Shown piece after piece: positions 32,549 to 45,084 of a DNA stretch of 64,000 nucleotides; position 1 is the first letter of the stretch; every line of letters starts with the position of its first letter. Origin of the DNA: Agrypnia vestita. Lineage: Eukaryota > Arthropoda > Insecta > Trichoptera > Phryganeidae. Where the stretch lies: positions 248,001 through 312,000 of the forward strand of contig JADDOH010023167.1 in NCBI GenBank assembly GCA_016648135.1, read 5' to 3'. Below the pieces are notes generated by a model. It saw only the letters and a list, made by a program, of their open reading frames with translations. It made no database searches and was not told the DNA's origin. Both the position numbers and the translations under genes were made by a program.

Positions 32549-32930
32549 AGCAGTAGTATAAATGTAAAACCACAATAGTTTTGTTAATAACTATTCATTA
32601 TAAAACTGTTCTTCCCGAAATTAGAGTAGTGATAAATTACTCAAATTCCTAGTGATCCTTCCTGCCATGAGAGACACGCCCCACGCCCTCAAATTATTGA
32701 AAGAGCTACAGAAATATTTTAAATATTTAGTACCGGGTTAACCTCCAAGCACTCAGAAGTTACGATGCCTTCACAGGTACCTTCTTTCAAGGGATTATAC
32801 TAATAATGTGTCAGTGTGTGTATAGAACTAAGTTTAAATAAAAATATTATTTCAAATCAACAACTAAATAATAACTTTTCAAAGCAAGAAAACACTTTGT
32901 GGCTTGACATTTTAAGAGATTTAAGAAAAA
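32549..32930. other. No gene seen
   Basis: Unassigned AT-rich DNA. Confidence 0.5.
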
Positions 32931-32932
32931 AT

Positions 32933-33312
32933 TAAATACTATGTTTTAAACCACTTAATTGACATCTAATTAATTTTAATCACACATTTAATAATAATAC
33001 AGGGCCAAAAATTTTACACAAAAACGGATATGGTTTGCGACTTAACAATCTAGAAGCATTAGAAATTAATAAAGCTATCAATAATAATAGTCAAATAATA
33101 ATAAACAAATAAATTTATCTAATAGTCCGATTTTAAAGTTGTTCCCTCTATCTTCAGTTAACTCCTCCCATTCCCTCCCCCCCACCTAGTTGACACTCTG
33201 TCCCTCTCTCTTTTTCTTTCCTCCTTTATAAATTTCTGTATCTAGATTAGTCTATATTGTAATTGTCCTGAAGAAAAATAAAAAATTAAGTGGTTTAAAA
33301 CATAACTAAATA
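32933..33312. mobile_element. Inverted-repeat element with pyrimidine tract
   Basis: TATGTTTTAAACCACTTAATT (21-bp block, 32941-32961 approx.) pairs with AATTAAGTGGTTTAAAACAT near 33282-33302. A C/T-rich tract lies at 33140-33230 and TCCTGAAGA at 33258, so it has the same layout as the element at 45420-45680. Confidence 0.6.
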
Positions 33313-33419
33313 ATATTTCATCTCATATTTTCATCATCAATCCTAAATTTAACGATATTAAATTTTATATGTTTTATTGCCATTTTCATATATTAAGTTT
33401 TGTATAGCTTCAGTTTCAT

Positions 33420-33570
33420 CTTATTGATTTTCAGACATACCAACTGCTTTATTTTAATGCTTTCATTTATTTTATTTACCGCGTCTGCGTATTCTAAACA
33501 TGTAATATATTATATATTAAAGTATCATCCGCGAATAGTCTGATTTTCCAACATCCAACAACTCCGACAA
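33420..33570 (-). pseudogene. Reverse transcriptase palm fragment (FADD box)
   Basis: On the minus strand, RLFADDTLIYN carries the FADD form of the catalytic YXDD box (plus positions 33526-33537), followed in another frame by ADAVNKMKALK. It is a LINE remnant, broken soon after the box. Confidence 0.65.
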
Positions 33571-33599
33571 TGGATTCCTCATTACGATTCCCATATATG

Positions 33600-33790
33600 C
33601 ACACTAGAACGCATCCAACATACCGTAATAGTTGGCGGCGGAGGGTTTCGGGTTCGATTCCCGGTGAGGTCACAATTAATTCATGTGATTTACTCAAGCC
33701 TGGATGCTTTGTGTTGTGTTTCGCTTCTGTAGTTGGGCCTCTTTGCCTGTTGAAGCGTAAAATTAAAGAAAAAAGAAAGAAAAGAAAATA
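33600..33790 (+). repeat. SINE-like sequence with B box
   Basis: TCGGGTTCGATTCCCGGTGA (33648-33667) is a perfect T-arm/B-box; no A box is clear. The body up to an AAAGAAAAAAGAAAG tail looks like a retroposed SINE. Confidence 0.5.
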
Positions 33791-34011
33791 CATTTACAAG
33801 ATACAATTTACAATTTTTTACAAGATTATAGCCATTATCCAGCACGAGAGTTGTATATGATCTGATTTTACTTTACAAAATTATTAACTCGCATTTTGAC
33901 ACCCCTGATATTCTGTGTTTATTTATTTACGTTTCATGTGCCTGTAAGAGCTACTCAGACACCTAAGCTATTTTATTGTGATAAAAGTAGAATTAACTCA
34001 CTTTTTAACTT
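33791..34011. other. Spacer
   Basis: No feature. Confidence 0.4.
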
Positions 34012-34217
34012 GTAGACCTCTTTCCATTTGAGAAAGGCAATCGAGTTAGTATGTGTAAGCCGTGCGTAAGGGATAGGTACATTGTTTCGTTGTGTTGATG
34101 TTACGAAAATACCAACACAACGAAGCAATGTACGTCGTGCGCATGGCTCAAACATACTAATTCGATTGTCTTTCCTAAATGTCACCAAATCTATGCAGTC
34201 AAGGAAAGAGGTCTACC
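34012..34217. repeat. Fold-back element
   Basis: TAGACCTCTTTCCATTTGAG through CATTGTTTCGTTGTGTTG (34014-34100) is mirrored by CAACACAACGAAGCAATGTA through GGAAAGAGGTCTA (34117-34217), with an extra 25 bp in the right arm. Confidence 0.7.
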
Positions 34218-34555
34218 TAGACTGCATAGACTTGGTAACACTTATGCACGTATCTCTGATATTTTTAATTCTAGTTTAGCACATTATAAAGATGCGCTAC
34301 TAAAAGCTCTGCACCCTGCGGTCCTGAATCCATAATGTATTCACAAATAAATTATTATACCCATTTGATTAATCTCATATACTTCGCACCTCCTTTTTCT
34401 AATTTATGTTACCGTTAAAACCTTCAAAAAACTGTTTACTATATTGTCAATTCCTACTGTAATTTATTGTTTTGCTATAATACTAGTATTTTGATTTCAT
34501 GTATATTATGTAATAGGTACTCTTTGTAACGTGTATTGAAATAAATAAATATTTT
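34218..34555 (+). repeat. Possible LINE 3' end
   Basis: It ends GTATTGAAATAAATAAATAT (34530-34549), typical of jockey-like 3' tails. No protein motif. Confidence 0.35.
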
Positions 34556-35329
34556 ATTGTAGTTTTTATACCAATGATGTGTATGATAAATAAAATTGGA
34601 CTTGTGATGATGATGAATCGATCATTTAATACGATAGGTTATTTTTTTAAATTTCAACCCTTTATTTTAAACCCTCCATTTCACAATGACGTCACGCTGG
34701 GCATCACTCCCCTTTTTAATTCGAAAGCATTGTTAACTTGATTGATAATGGAAGACGTCAACGTCCACTTCAAATTATAATTAAAAATATGATTAAATAC
34801 AACTTGAACGTACATTTTTACAGCTGTCACGGCTGGTAATAAGGTTTATTTTCTTTCCGTCGAGTTTCTAACCGCTTTTCAGTGAACACAGTCAGGGCTG
34901 GTGAAATGGAGTGAAATGCGATTAGCCACAACCTGGCGATACCGTGTCGCCAGCATTCGGGCGGATCGTAAGTGTCAACCCGCAATACCGTGTTGAAGTC
35001 TTGCTAACACACCAAAAACACTGTTAATTGGTCTTCAGACCGCTGCTTCAGCACTGACCGCACCGTCCACGAAAAAATATCCCGGAAAAACTGTTAATAT
35101 TTTGATTTTGAAATGAAAATACATTCAATTATGAAATTGCAAGTTTAGAAAATAGTTATATTGCAACATGTAAGATGTTCTTCGTCTTATTTAATTATAA
35201 AACGAAACGTTTTTAAAATTATAATGGTAGTTTCCCATAAAATAAAATAAGTTCACGGTAAAATATTATCTGTAGAACTGAGACTGTAGAAACAGAAAGA
35301 ATTACACGTAAATTACTAGAAAAGTTTAG
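34556..35329. other. Upstream region of candidate gene
   Basis: TTTCAGTGAACACAGTC near 34876-34893 matches the arthropod initiator TCAGT, and GATCGTAAGTG at 34965-34975 resembles a donor, so an upstream 5' UTR exon is possible. Not otherwise supported. Confidence 0.25.
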
Positions 35330-35753
35330 AATTCAGTAGATCACACTCAAATGTTCGCGAAGGGACATTCCCAATATAAAGGCCGACATAACGCAGTTTT
35401 ATTGTGACATTTCCGCGATCCGATAGAAAAGGATAATAGCGAAAGTGGCCTTTAGTGAGAATTGTAAGCGACCCTTGAAAATAGGGCGTTCGGTAGTGAA
35501 TAAGTGCAACCACAGATGTGCGAATATTCTAAGACGAGTAAAGTGTTAGTAAACATACAAGTGATTAGTGCAAAATTATTTCGAATAACCTACATAATAT
35601 TGCTCTTGTTAAGTTCGTGTTCAGTGACTTTTTGCGTTAAATAAAACTGTAATTTAATTTGTCTTCCACTGTCATGATCACGGGAGAATATTTTTTCATT
35701 GGAAAAAGAAATATAATATATTTTTTTCTAAAATAATAAATTTTTTAATAAAA
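35330..35753 (+). other. Candidate 5' UTR
   Basis: Mixed-composition leader-like sequence (for example GTTCGGTAGTGAATAAGTGC) leading to an A-rich context just before the ATG at 35754. Confidence 0.3.
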
Positions 35754-35793
35754 ATGGATTGCTTTAACTTATCTCACCTAGCGTATATTACAG
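35754..35793 (+). CDS. Candidate first coding exon (13 residues + 1 base)
   Basis: An ATG in good insect context (TAAAAATGG) opens a short frame, MDCFNLSHLAYIT, that runs straight into a perfect donor, CAG|GTAAGT, at 35791-35799, followed by a T-rich intron start. The coding part is 40 nt, so the exon ends in phase 1. No next exon can be assigned in the window. It could be chance, but the ATG-donor pairing is unusually clean. Confidence 0.35.
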
Positions 35794-35912
35794 GTAAGTT
35801 TTTTTTAAGATTGATTATTATACAACAATTTTGCTATTTGAAAATGGAATAAAAATTATATCATTTATTACAATACTACATAGATAAGTGCGATTTTTTT
35901 CGAAATATTAGA
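35794..35912. other. Putative intron start
   Basis: AT-rich sequence after the donor. Confidence 0.3.
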
Positions 35913-36108
35913 TAAAGCCCGGTTGCCGAAAAGAGAGATTTTCGTACATTGACCCTACGCTATGTATCCTTGTCGCACGCATACAATTGTGTTGCTGTCA
36001 CGCCCGCTCGCTGTGCCTGTGCGAGCGAGACAGAAACATAATTGTACGCGTGCGACAAGGATACGTAGCGTAGGGTCAATGTACGAAAATCTCTATTTTC
36101 GGGCTTTA
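35913..36108. mobile_element. GC-rich palindromic MITE
   Basis: Nearly the whole element is palindromic. The arm begins TAAAGCCCGGTTGCCGAAAA and has a TTTTCGTACATTGACCCTAC block repeated inverted at 36070-36090. TA at each end fits a Tc1/mariner-type target. The centre (GCTCGCTGTGCCTGTGCGAG) forms its own hairpin. Confidence 0.85.
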
Positions 36109-36630
36109 GTTAACGCAGCGAATTTGGAATTTGGAAATGTTCCAGGTTTCCGATAGTAATAAAATATTTTTTGATAAATATATTTGTTCTGTATATATTT
36201 CTGATTGATTATCATTTACTCGTATTAGCTTAACGCTTAATTATCAGCCTTTAAAAAATATATAAATTGTAACACGACCAAAAATGAAAAAAAACTCAAA
36301 ACATATTATGCACAATTATCATCAATTAGCACCTAGTGGTGCAACTTTTGCTCTCTTCCAGAGCCGCCAGAAAATTCTGACCAATCCAAAGATCAATTCT
36401 ACCTAACTTGTCATCTAAGCTGGCATAAAAAGTTTTCAAGAGAAAAAATAACTTTCGGCGTGTCCTTTTGCTTATCGTTCCTTTGCCGAAAAGATAGTTG
36501 AGATCGCGAAATTAATCAGCAGCTTTCTACCCTTTCTCGAAGTGGTGAAGAGAAATATATATACAATGACTGGCTATAGAGAAATATACAATGACAAATA
36601 TCAATTTAACGTAACATTTAAAAAAATCAT
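36109..36630. other. No gene seen
   Basis: Unassigned. Confidence 0.5.
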
Positions 36631-36639
36631 GAATTTTTA

Positions 36640-37030
36640 ATTTATTTATTAATGATACACGCTCTGAATTGGGCTTTTACATAATGTAGAATATGAAGTG
36701 TTCAAATAGCATAGCTATCTAATTACATAAGCGATAACTTACAAAAAAAAAGTAGATAAATGCAATAAGTAATAAGTACATAAGAAAAAAAATTAAAGAA
36801 TATTAGCAAGATAGGTAAATACAATAAATAATATATTAAGTACGTCGGCAAGTAGATTTGTCTTTTGCATGTGTATAGTATTCGAGCTTTAAATATATCA
36901 ACAGAGCTGTATTGATTGCCTAGGCGAGACAATCTGTGTATAGGCGAATTCATAATAAAGTTAGTGCGCTGAGTACTTACATGAAATATCCCGCTGTCTT
37001 GAAACCGGCCACAATTATGCAACAGTCTAA
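36640..37030 (-). pseudogene. Jockey-like LINE 3' remnant
   Basis: The minus frame includes FHVSTQRTNFIMNSPIHRL and SSVDIFK, which follow the usual C-terminal order of jockey-type reverse transcriptases (RTN...SP/L...DIF). The 3' end toward 36640 has an AATAAATAAATT tail, and its AAAGCCCA block also appears at 63315. Confidence 0.65.
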
Positions 37031-37968
37031 TAGTAAAATTAATAAAAAAAATGGCACCACGAAATCATTTTGATATTTTTGAGGAAGCTAATAGTTTAGT
37101 GATCATATTCCAAAACTTACTACCATCAAGCTACACTTTTCACTTTTGCTATTGAATGTGAAGCAGAAAACTAACAATCAGCGACCGGAATTTGTAATAA
37201 CACATTTTTTACGACAGCACAAGCAAGTAATATCTATTCTTACATCCTTTCTTTTAACTGATTGTCTGCCGAAAAAAAATTGGATCGACTTTTAACCCTT
37301 TTCCCATGATCCAATCGAGCTGAAACTTTGCAGGCAGAGTCGTGGCGACGATAAAAATGATCTAACAAATTTTTCGTTTAATTATTTTTAATTATTATAG
37401 TATAATTTTGGATTTTTTGAAATTTACATACAAATGAGAAAGGAGCCCAACGCGTGGAGAAGGCGCGAAACCTGTTTCAACTAGTCTTACTCGAGCCATG
37501 TGTCCGATCAGTCGGCTATATGTTGATAGAATATCAAAATTGGAAACAATACAAATGAGAAAGGGAATGTAATAAAAACTTGGTTTTTATTGTTTAGTTT
37601 TTTGGCAATAGAAAATGCTAGCGACGTGGGGCGCACATGCGCATATATTATATGATTTTCATTTAATTTTCCTGGATGTCTTTGAAAATTTGCCAAGCAT
37701 TTATGAATACCTCAAACATACATATTATGTGTACGTACATACAAGATTAAGAAAAACATGAAGATGAAAAGAAAACTTGGGCAGCTCTTAAAAGGGAAAA
37801 TCGCAGATAAAGGGAAAAATAAGTTAAGCGCGCTCAAGATTCACAATGTTGTATATTTGTTTTAAAATATGAAAGGAAAATGTTTTTCACTTGGTGACAT
37901 GCAAAAAAATAATTTTATGGGTAGTTATTTATTTGAATTATCTCTATTTTATGCAATACTTATTATTA
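37031..37968. other. No gene seen
   Basis: AT-rich. CCAATCGAGCTGAAACTTTG at 37310-37329 resembles a motif also found inverted at 60416, suggesting a dispersed repeat. Confidence 0.5.
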
Positions 37969-38503
37969 TACAGGGTTATTTGTAAAAAATTAATAACCTC
38001 GCAGGACTATATTCCTGACTTGATTATGAGTCGAAAATGTTCAAGCTGTTATATAATAGTTTAGGAGATATGCGACATGAAAGTTTGCATTTTTTTTTTC
38101 AATATTTCCGACTTATTTTTTGTAAAACGTTAGACTATCATTACAGTAACTTACATCGAGTATGAAAAATTCATTCCCTTTAATGCAAGTCAAATAAAAA
38201 AATAAAAACCTTTGAATTCCAATTGGGAAACATTCCAATTGGAATTTTTTCGGGGTTTTAATCATTTTATTTAACTTGTATTGTAACAAATGAATTTTTC
38301 GTAATTGATTTAAGTTACTATAATGATAGTCCAACGTTTTACAAAAAATAAGTCAGAAATATTGAAAAAAAATGCAAACTTTGATGTCGCATATCTCCAT
38401 AACTATTGATATTAGGTCGTAATAGCTTGAACATTTTCGACTCATAATCAAGACAGGAATATAGCCCTACGAGATTTTTAATGTTTTACAAATAACCCTA
38501 TAT
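37969..38503. repeat. Family B fold-back repeat (reference copy)
   Basis: Long inverted arms of about 240 bp: left CAGGGTTATTTGTAAAAAAT, right ends AATAACCCTA. Inner blocks ATTATGAGTCGAAAATGTTC and AAAAAATAAGTCAGAAATAT occur in both arms. The centre is CCAATTGGGAAACATTCCAA. TA flanks both ends, fitting a Tc1/mariner-type MITE. Confidence 0.85.
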
Positions 38504-39194
38504 TGTTTATACTTATTTTATTAAAATTTGTAAGTATTACTTTAGATATTATACAATATTTACTGTGCAAATTAGTCCTGCTGCTACGGTCTACTTAGCT
38601 TACGTCTGATGTATTATACAAACGCCCCCTTAATTATAAATAAATAAAAAATATTATTACAACCACCCCAATGGATTGTACCACCACGCTCATTTTCACA
38701 CACTGAGCGTTCGCTGCTCAATGACCATGAAATTATCGAGAATCGTCTGTGAAGCGGGCCTTAGATATTCAACAGTAATAAATCAGTCAAAAAACAAAAG
38801 ACAGTAATGCAATAATTTGTATACTGGACAAAAGGGGGCCACGACCGTTGTGGTGACGTTTCGATGTCGTTAATAATTTCCGGTTGACAGACATTTTACG
38901 AAAGCATAATTATTATTGTATGGACGCTACCCAACATTAATCTTCACAGCCTTTTGTCAGCTCGATTTTTTTGATTTCGAAATCAATCTTTCGCTTTCTC
39001 CGCTAAAGTTTCCGCAGGGATAGGCAGTTAAGAGGCAAGACTAAAAGAGACATTATTTATTTTTGATTATAATTTCCTGGTTATTATTCGTTTATTTAAA
39101 ATAAATATGAGCATGTCTACGGCAGTTCACTAAACTTAAAATTATGTAGTCGTACGCCGGAGTAACTTTATAGGCGAGACCAGCAAGGAACAAG
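38504..39194. other. No gene seen
   Basis: Includes GTGACGTTTCGATGTCG at 38862-38878; unassigned. Confidence 0.5.
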
Positions 39195-39330
39195 TAGCCC
39201 GCGAACATCTTGAAATTTTACGGCGTAGGGAGGGAAGTTTGCGCATGTACCATTCCACCAACGAGACCCAAATTTTGTCTTCTGCGCATTCCCCCACTAC
39301 GCCAAAAAATTTCAAGAAGTTTGCCGGCAA
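39195..39330. mobile_element. Short inverted-repeat element
   Basis: CTTGAAATTTTACGGCGTAG (39209-39228) is mirrored by CTACGCCAAAAAATTTCAAG (39296-39315). Confidence 0.6.
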
Positions 39331-39604
39331 CAATATCAGGATTTTTGTGGTCTAATAATACCAATACACATAAAAATATCAATATACATAAATGGATAAT
39401 TGAAATTTGTTTTCAATGTATAATCATCTTACGAAACAAATTAAACGTTCAAATTCAAAGTAAGGCAAACAACAATTAAAAAAAGAAGTTAATTTGACGT
39501 CGGAGACTTCATAAAATCCAACAGTCTATGTGGAAGGGTTGAGGAAGAAACGGAAATGAAACAAACTAACCCCGAATTTACGTAACGTAATTCGGGATAT
39601 TGCT
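39331..39604. other. Spacer
   Basis: No feature. Confidence 0.5.
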
Positions 39605-39654
39605 GTGATAACCAAATATTATATATTGCTGTATATATAATATTTGGTTATCAC
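39605..39654. repeat. Hairpin with 22-bp perfect arms
   Basis: GTGATAACCAAATATTATAT and two more bases (39605-39626) pair exactly with 39633-39654 around a 6-nt loop. Confidence 0.9.
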
Positions 39655-41060
39655 CAGATCATGAATGAAAAGTTGATATTCATTGCAAAAAATGACAGAT
39701 AGTTGAAAGGTTTTAAAAAGTGGAATAACAGATGAGATCAATAGTTACGGACATTAGGGACTTGTCGGATTATCATTAAAATGAATTATATATATGGAAT
39801 ATTATAAATTTATTTGCTTCTCACAAATAAAATAAAATAATTTAAACCTTACAGAAAATCGGACCACAATTTTATCTCAACATTTAAGAGGGAATAAAGT
39901 ATTGTGGACTAGCTCTGTTTACACCTGTATATATCTAACTACTTAATTAATCAAATTTTGTTAAAATCTTAATTTTTTGAAGTTATAAAACTGTTAATAT
40001 ATATAATGATCGCTTTATAAAATAGAAAGTGATAAAAAATTCACAAATTTCCAATATTTTAAAAATAAACAAAATTGTTAAATAAATGTGAGCATCCCTT
40101 GAGGGTCGCTAAATTGAGGAATTATTCTCTCATTACGCGACTACCGTTTTCGGTAGGTACACAAATTGCATTATCATTCGGTGATAAAAACATTATCGAA
40201 GGCTGTATGAGACGAATGGTGCTGTAAAGCCAGGCACTCGATAATGTTTTGCGAGAAAATATAATAAGGGGTTTTCAACATAAAATTCATCTAGTAATTA
40301 TTAATAATGTTATTTTCTGTATGTATTTCTATTTCTGTAAACGCAGAAAACGTAGACAAGAAATTTAAATAAGAATAGAGATGACAAAAGGCACTTTGTG
40401 AAAATGAAGAATCTCTTCTGCAACCGATACATAAGTTTGAGCACCCATTGGAGGACAATAAAATACCGTTTTATGCCTATGCTCCTGACGAAGCCGAGGG
40501 CCGGCCATTGAACGCTGGAGCTACATATTAATTGGAGGCAGTTAAGATGTGGCTGTGTTTGACGTATGTCAAAGATCTCCTAGATTGACTGCCTATTTAA
40601 TATTTACATATGGATATTGCTGTGATTACTGCCAAATAGTGGACATTGTTGCTTCTGCTATTTACATAATTGTATATTGTTGTCTTTGCTATGATGTTTC
40701 GGTCAAAAATCAACATCAGCTCTACTTTAGTTTGAAACGGGCATTTTGTTACGTGACATCCTAGGCGGTTGATTGGTTGAAGGGTATATCGATACTTTTA
40801 TTTTTAATAGTGATTTGGAAACATGGTTTTGGAGGGCAAAGAAAGAATATGTGAGAATTAGCTTCCATCTCCCCTTATAGTGACAATTTTGAGTACAGTA
40901 TACCAATGCATTAATTTGACCAAACAATATCCCTGCCGTAACGCCACTCTACCCCCGTGCTGCCACCGATCGGGCCCCGCCACTGTCGAAAAACGAACAT
41001 TAATATAGTGCTGCACCACAAATACCTAATTACTCTAAAGGGGAAGGGGTAACTTAAAAT
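39655..41060. other. Mostly unassigned; family B end at 39895-39935
   Basis: GTATTGTGGACTAGCTCTGT at 39899-39918 matches the end of the family B copy at 59320. The plus frame at 40549-40764 lacks a domain. Confidence 0.45.
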
Positions 41061-41084
41061 TTTATAAATAAGTCGTTTATACGT

Positions 41085-41290
41085 GGTATATCCACTGTTT
41101 GATAATGGGCTTGTAAGCCGAAACAGCTGTAATACTTAAAATAGTTAACCCGCAGAACTTAATAATAATATTAATAAAATTTAATTTATTTTAAATTTCA
41201 GTAATAATAATATTATTAAATTTAATTCATTTTAAATTTGATTAATAATTATTAAAAATTTATTTATTTTAAATTTAGCTAAAAAAATAA
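41085..41290 (+). repeat. Hammerhead-like hairpin repeat with AT-rich tail
   Basis: TTTGATAATGG, GGCTTGTAAGCC hairpin, CGAAACAGC (41098-41126), followed by tandem AT-rich units (TTTAATTTATTTTAAATTT repeated two to three times to 41280). Confidence 0.45.
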
Positions 41291-42990
41291 ATAAAAATAT
41301 GTAAAATCTCGATTTCAGCAACAATCTAAACAAGTTATCCACGGTGACATGCATGCACTCAAAACCTTTTTTATTTTATTTTTTTGGATATTGCTAATAT
41401 TGCTAAATTACCCCTCAAATAAAAGATGATAGCGAAGAAATCATACAATTCTGTAAAATAACATGCCTGTCACTGGATTCATACCCCTCAATAATAAATT
41501 CTTTCACTTTAAAGCATAAGGATATAATTGACGACTCCGGATTTATCTAAACAAGTAGCACATTTATTTATAGTGGATATGTTTAAATATTAAATGAATC
41601 ATTATACTTCCAATATTTAGGTACAAAAACGACTATCTGTCATGTCAACGCCCTTTTTGGAATATGCAAATAATCGTATGCTGGTCGTCAGTCTGTTCTG
41701 GTATGGTCCTCAGACGAAGTATAGCACTGCAGGGCTAACGGGGAATAATTCACCTAACTGTTCGGATCAGCGGCCTGGTATGTCCTCCTATACATGGCCA
41801 GTGACAGTTGCAGGGAAGAGCTGGAAGATATGGGCAGACGAGTGATAGTCGGCCATCCGCAAACGTGTTGTTTACTATGATAGATTCCAGTGTTCCTCGG
41901 ACTTTCTGGATTGATTCTAACAAAGAAAATATGTAATATTAAGATATTTTCAATTATTATGACAGCCGTAGCCATAGAGATGAACTCTGGTCTACATAAA
42001 AATACTGGTTTTAATAGACAAACAGAAGAGTTTTTTTCTTCTGAGAGATTCAAGCAATTTGACCTGAATCCGTAATGTGAGCATAAATGATTTAACCGGT
42101 TTGACAACATAATACCACGAAATATGTTAGAGATTTTTATTATAGGTTAGATTTAAAGATGATAATAGGACATAGAATAAACAAATAGTTAAGGTAAAAG
42201 GAGTTGTATCTGTGTTATTTTACGACTAAAATGGTCACTGCAAGTTAAAAAATTGAGGAGCGTGAATTCATACACGCGCGGTAGAAATTATACTTTTTTG
42301 ACGTGATTGCGATAATTGTTATTTATATATTGGTTAAAATGTATAATAATACAATAATACGATATTTAGGAAGATGATAAATATAATTGATAACATTTTA
42401 ATGTAGTTAAATTATTAATATTTGTTTTTGAGGTGGTTAAAACGTAACTATTGGTTTGTAATAATTAAAATACGAGAAAAATGTCTTCAAATTGACGTCT
42501 TACGATTTGAACATATTTATCGCCGCCACATCGCAGGCATATGAAGCGACTATTTAAAAGCATGTGCATTTTCAAAAAAGTCCAAGTACCTACCCACTTA
42601 CATGTATTATCGTTTTTCGACCTAAAACGGTTCTGTAGTCAAAAGTTTGAAAAGAAATGTGGAATGAATGAATGTGTTTTTTGTTTTCAATAAACAGGTC
42701 TGATTTTCGATTCATTAACCAATTATTCGCCAGTTTTTAAATTGAGCATCTTTATGATTGGAACTGGCAATATATTATTTATATTACTGTAACACTAATT
42801 TCAATTGCATAAATTTTTGACAGTTTATAGGACTCGCGCGCATTTCGTGGTCTCGCATTTCTGCAAGGTGTATGCTACTTTCCGCTACACATATTTCCGC
42901 TACAAAGCGTACGTTGCAATAAAAAATTTACCTTTAAAGCGCCAAAAGAAGATAACTTCAAAAAATATAAAAGGTAAATCAAATTCACAT
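41291..42990. other. No recognised gene
   Basis: A GC-richer part at 41640-41850 is open for 67 codons on plus (MSTPFLEYANNRM start) and also on minus; no domain recognised. Confidence 0.4.
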
Positions 42991-42994
42991 ATTC

Positions 42995-43065
42995 GAAATT
43001 CGATAACGCGCCATCCCCGGATAGAATGAAGGTACGTTGGTTCGAATACCGGTAGCAGCTAAAAT
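42995..43065 (+). repeat. Possible tRNA-like SINE piece
   Basis: TTGGTTCGAATACCGG (43037-43052) looks like a B box; other tRNA parts not seen. Confidence 0.25.
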
Positions 43066-43812
43066 ACTATTTCGTTAATTCGATTTTTCTGTATATCTTT
43101 TCTAATTGGTTAATAGATTCTTTTTTTTTAAATTTTGATAAACATAGAAGTTGAGCCAACGGGAAAATAGATATCTCACTTAGTAAGCGTAGGTGTACAT
43201 GAAATTTGCAAATTTTGTACAGGCCATCCTAAGGTAGACTAACCCAACCTAAAATAGCCTAAGACAGCTTTCTGCTAGCAATGTAACATTCCGGTTCAAC
43301 AAAGCTCCGGTGAAGACTATAATTTAATAGATGGATTTTTTGTGTATTTAATTATTTTTTAGTATCATAGAACCATGTTTCGAAAGATCGTAGCCTCGCA
43401 AATAAAATTTAATTTCATTATAAAAATAATAAAATATTTTCATAAAATTTAATTAAATTGCGAGAATATCATCCGACAATTCAACGTTTAGACAATTTCA
43501 AAGCTTAAGAATTTGCCTGCGAGACTCAAATTCGCGCGCCGAATATATGCCCAGGCTAAAAATACGCCAGACCAAGAGACAAGGAGACAAAAAAGAAACA
43601 CGAAAGAAACATTATTTTTACATTAAGTTTCGTGAATATTTATATACCGCGTTTCGCATTTCGTGGGAAACTGTTACAACTTCACGAAACTCTTGAATAT
43701 ATCTATTACTTTTAAATAGGTAAAGTTATACTAACGTCAAGTTTTATCATATGAGAATACAATGTGTGTTAGCTATATTATGATTATTCCGTAAAATGAA
43801 TTAATCTTTTCG
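43066..43812. other. No gene seen
   Basis: AT-rich, unassigned. Confidence 0.5.
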
Positions 43813-44291
43813 ACAGAGCTAGTCAGAAATACTTTAAAATAAATTTTTGCCTTGATTATAAGACAAAAATGTTCAAACAACCATGACCATGATGAAGCAG
43901 CATCAATAGTTACGGAGATCAAAGTATAAAAAATAATCTTTTTAAAATTTTTGCAATTTATCATTTTATTTGACTTGTACTGAAGCGAATAAAAAACCCT
44001 GAAAAAATCCAATTGGAATGTTTCCAATTAGAATTAGAGGGTTTTTATTTTTTTATTTGACTTATATTAAAGGGAATGAATTTTTCATATTCGATTTAAG
44101 TTACTGTAATGATAGTTCAACGTTTTACAAAAAATAAGTCAGAAATATTTTTAAAAAAATGCAAACTTTTATGTCGCATATCTCCTTAACTATTGATATT
44201 AGGTCATAATAGCTTGAACATTTTCGACTCATAATTAAGGCAAGAATATAGTCCTGCGAAGTTATTAATGTTTTCCAAATAACCCTGTATA
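43813..44291. repeat. Family B fold-back repeat
   Basis: The left end ACAGAGCTAGTCAGAAAT is of the 58 kb subtype; the right end AATAACCCTGTAT is of the 38 kb subtype. The centre AATCCAATTGGAATGTTTCC is shared. The copy has mixed ends. Confidence 0.75.
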
Positions 44292-45084
44292 AAACAAAAA
44301 AATAGATTTATTATATTTCTTAAAGAGTTATTTTTCGCTAACCGACTGCGGTGTAGAGTACTGTAGAGGTGTAGAATAGTGATCGAATTTGCATTTCATT
44401 AAATATTTCTTATGGAAATCCACCAAAAATAGGCAGTATTTTTAGATGGATCTTTCAACAAAATAAACAGAAAAAATATTGGGAAATTATATTGCTAACT
44501 ATTATTTTGTATGGCTATGCATTAAAACCATTATCAGTCAAAATATACGATATTACTATGGAGCAGACTGGTTATTTTTTGCTCATATACGAAGTAAAGT
44601 AATCAACAATTTGAACTTTTTTTTATGATCTCTTCCTTTGATTTTTATTATGTTGGCTATTATTATATCACGAGCTGACGCGATATAATAAAAGATTATT
44701 GTTCATATTTTTTATATATTTATAGCGTTATATATAAATATATTTTTTTGGTTAGACATAATAGTAAGTTTATAACTTGTATAGACGACTTAAGTTAATT
44801 TAATGTACACCAACCATCACTATATTTTGATCAGTACAGACATACATATACTTATTAGATTAGGTTAGGTGAAGTTTGATTAGGAATTACACTAAGTTAG
44901 TATACGTTAGTCTAGATGAAGATATGATGAATTGAAAAATGTCAGCTGTCCGTATGGGAACAGTAATTATTTTGCAATAAATAAAAATTTGCTCGTTAGA
45001 AACAACATATAAATATATTTTAGATTATATTTCTGAATGTAGAATAATGATAAATTAGTAAAAAAAGTCATTAATTAAGATAAA
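44292..45084. other. AT-rich, no gene
   Basis: No feature seen. Confidence 0.5.

Noticed and set aside
36723..37022. A host membrane protein (99-codon minus frame)
   Set aside because: Its N-terminal half has jockey-type LINE C-terminal motifs and the rest is A/T-driven.
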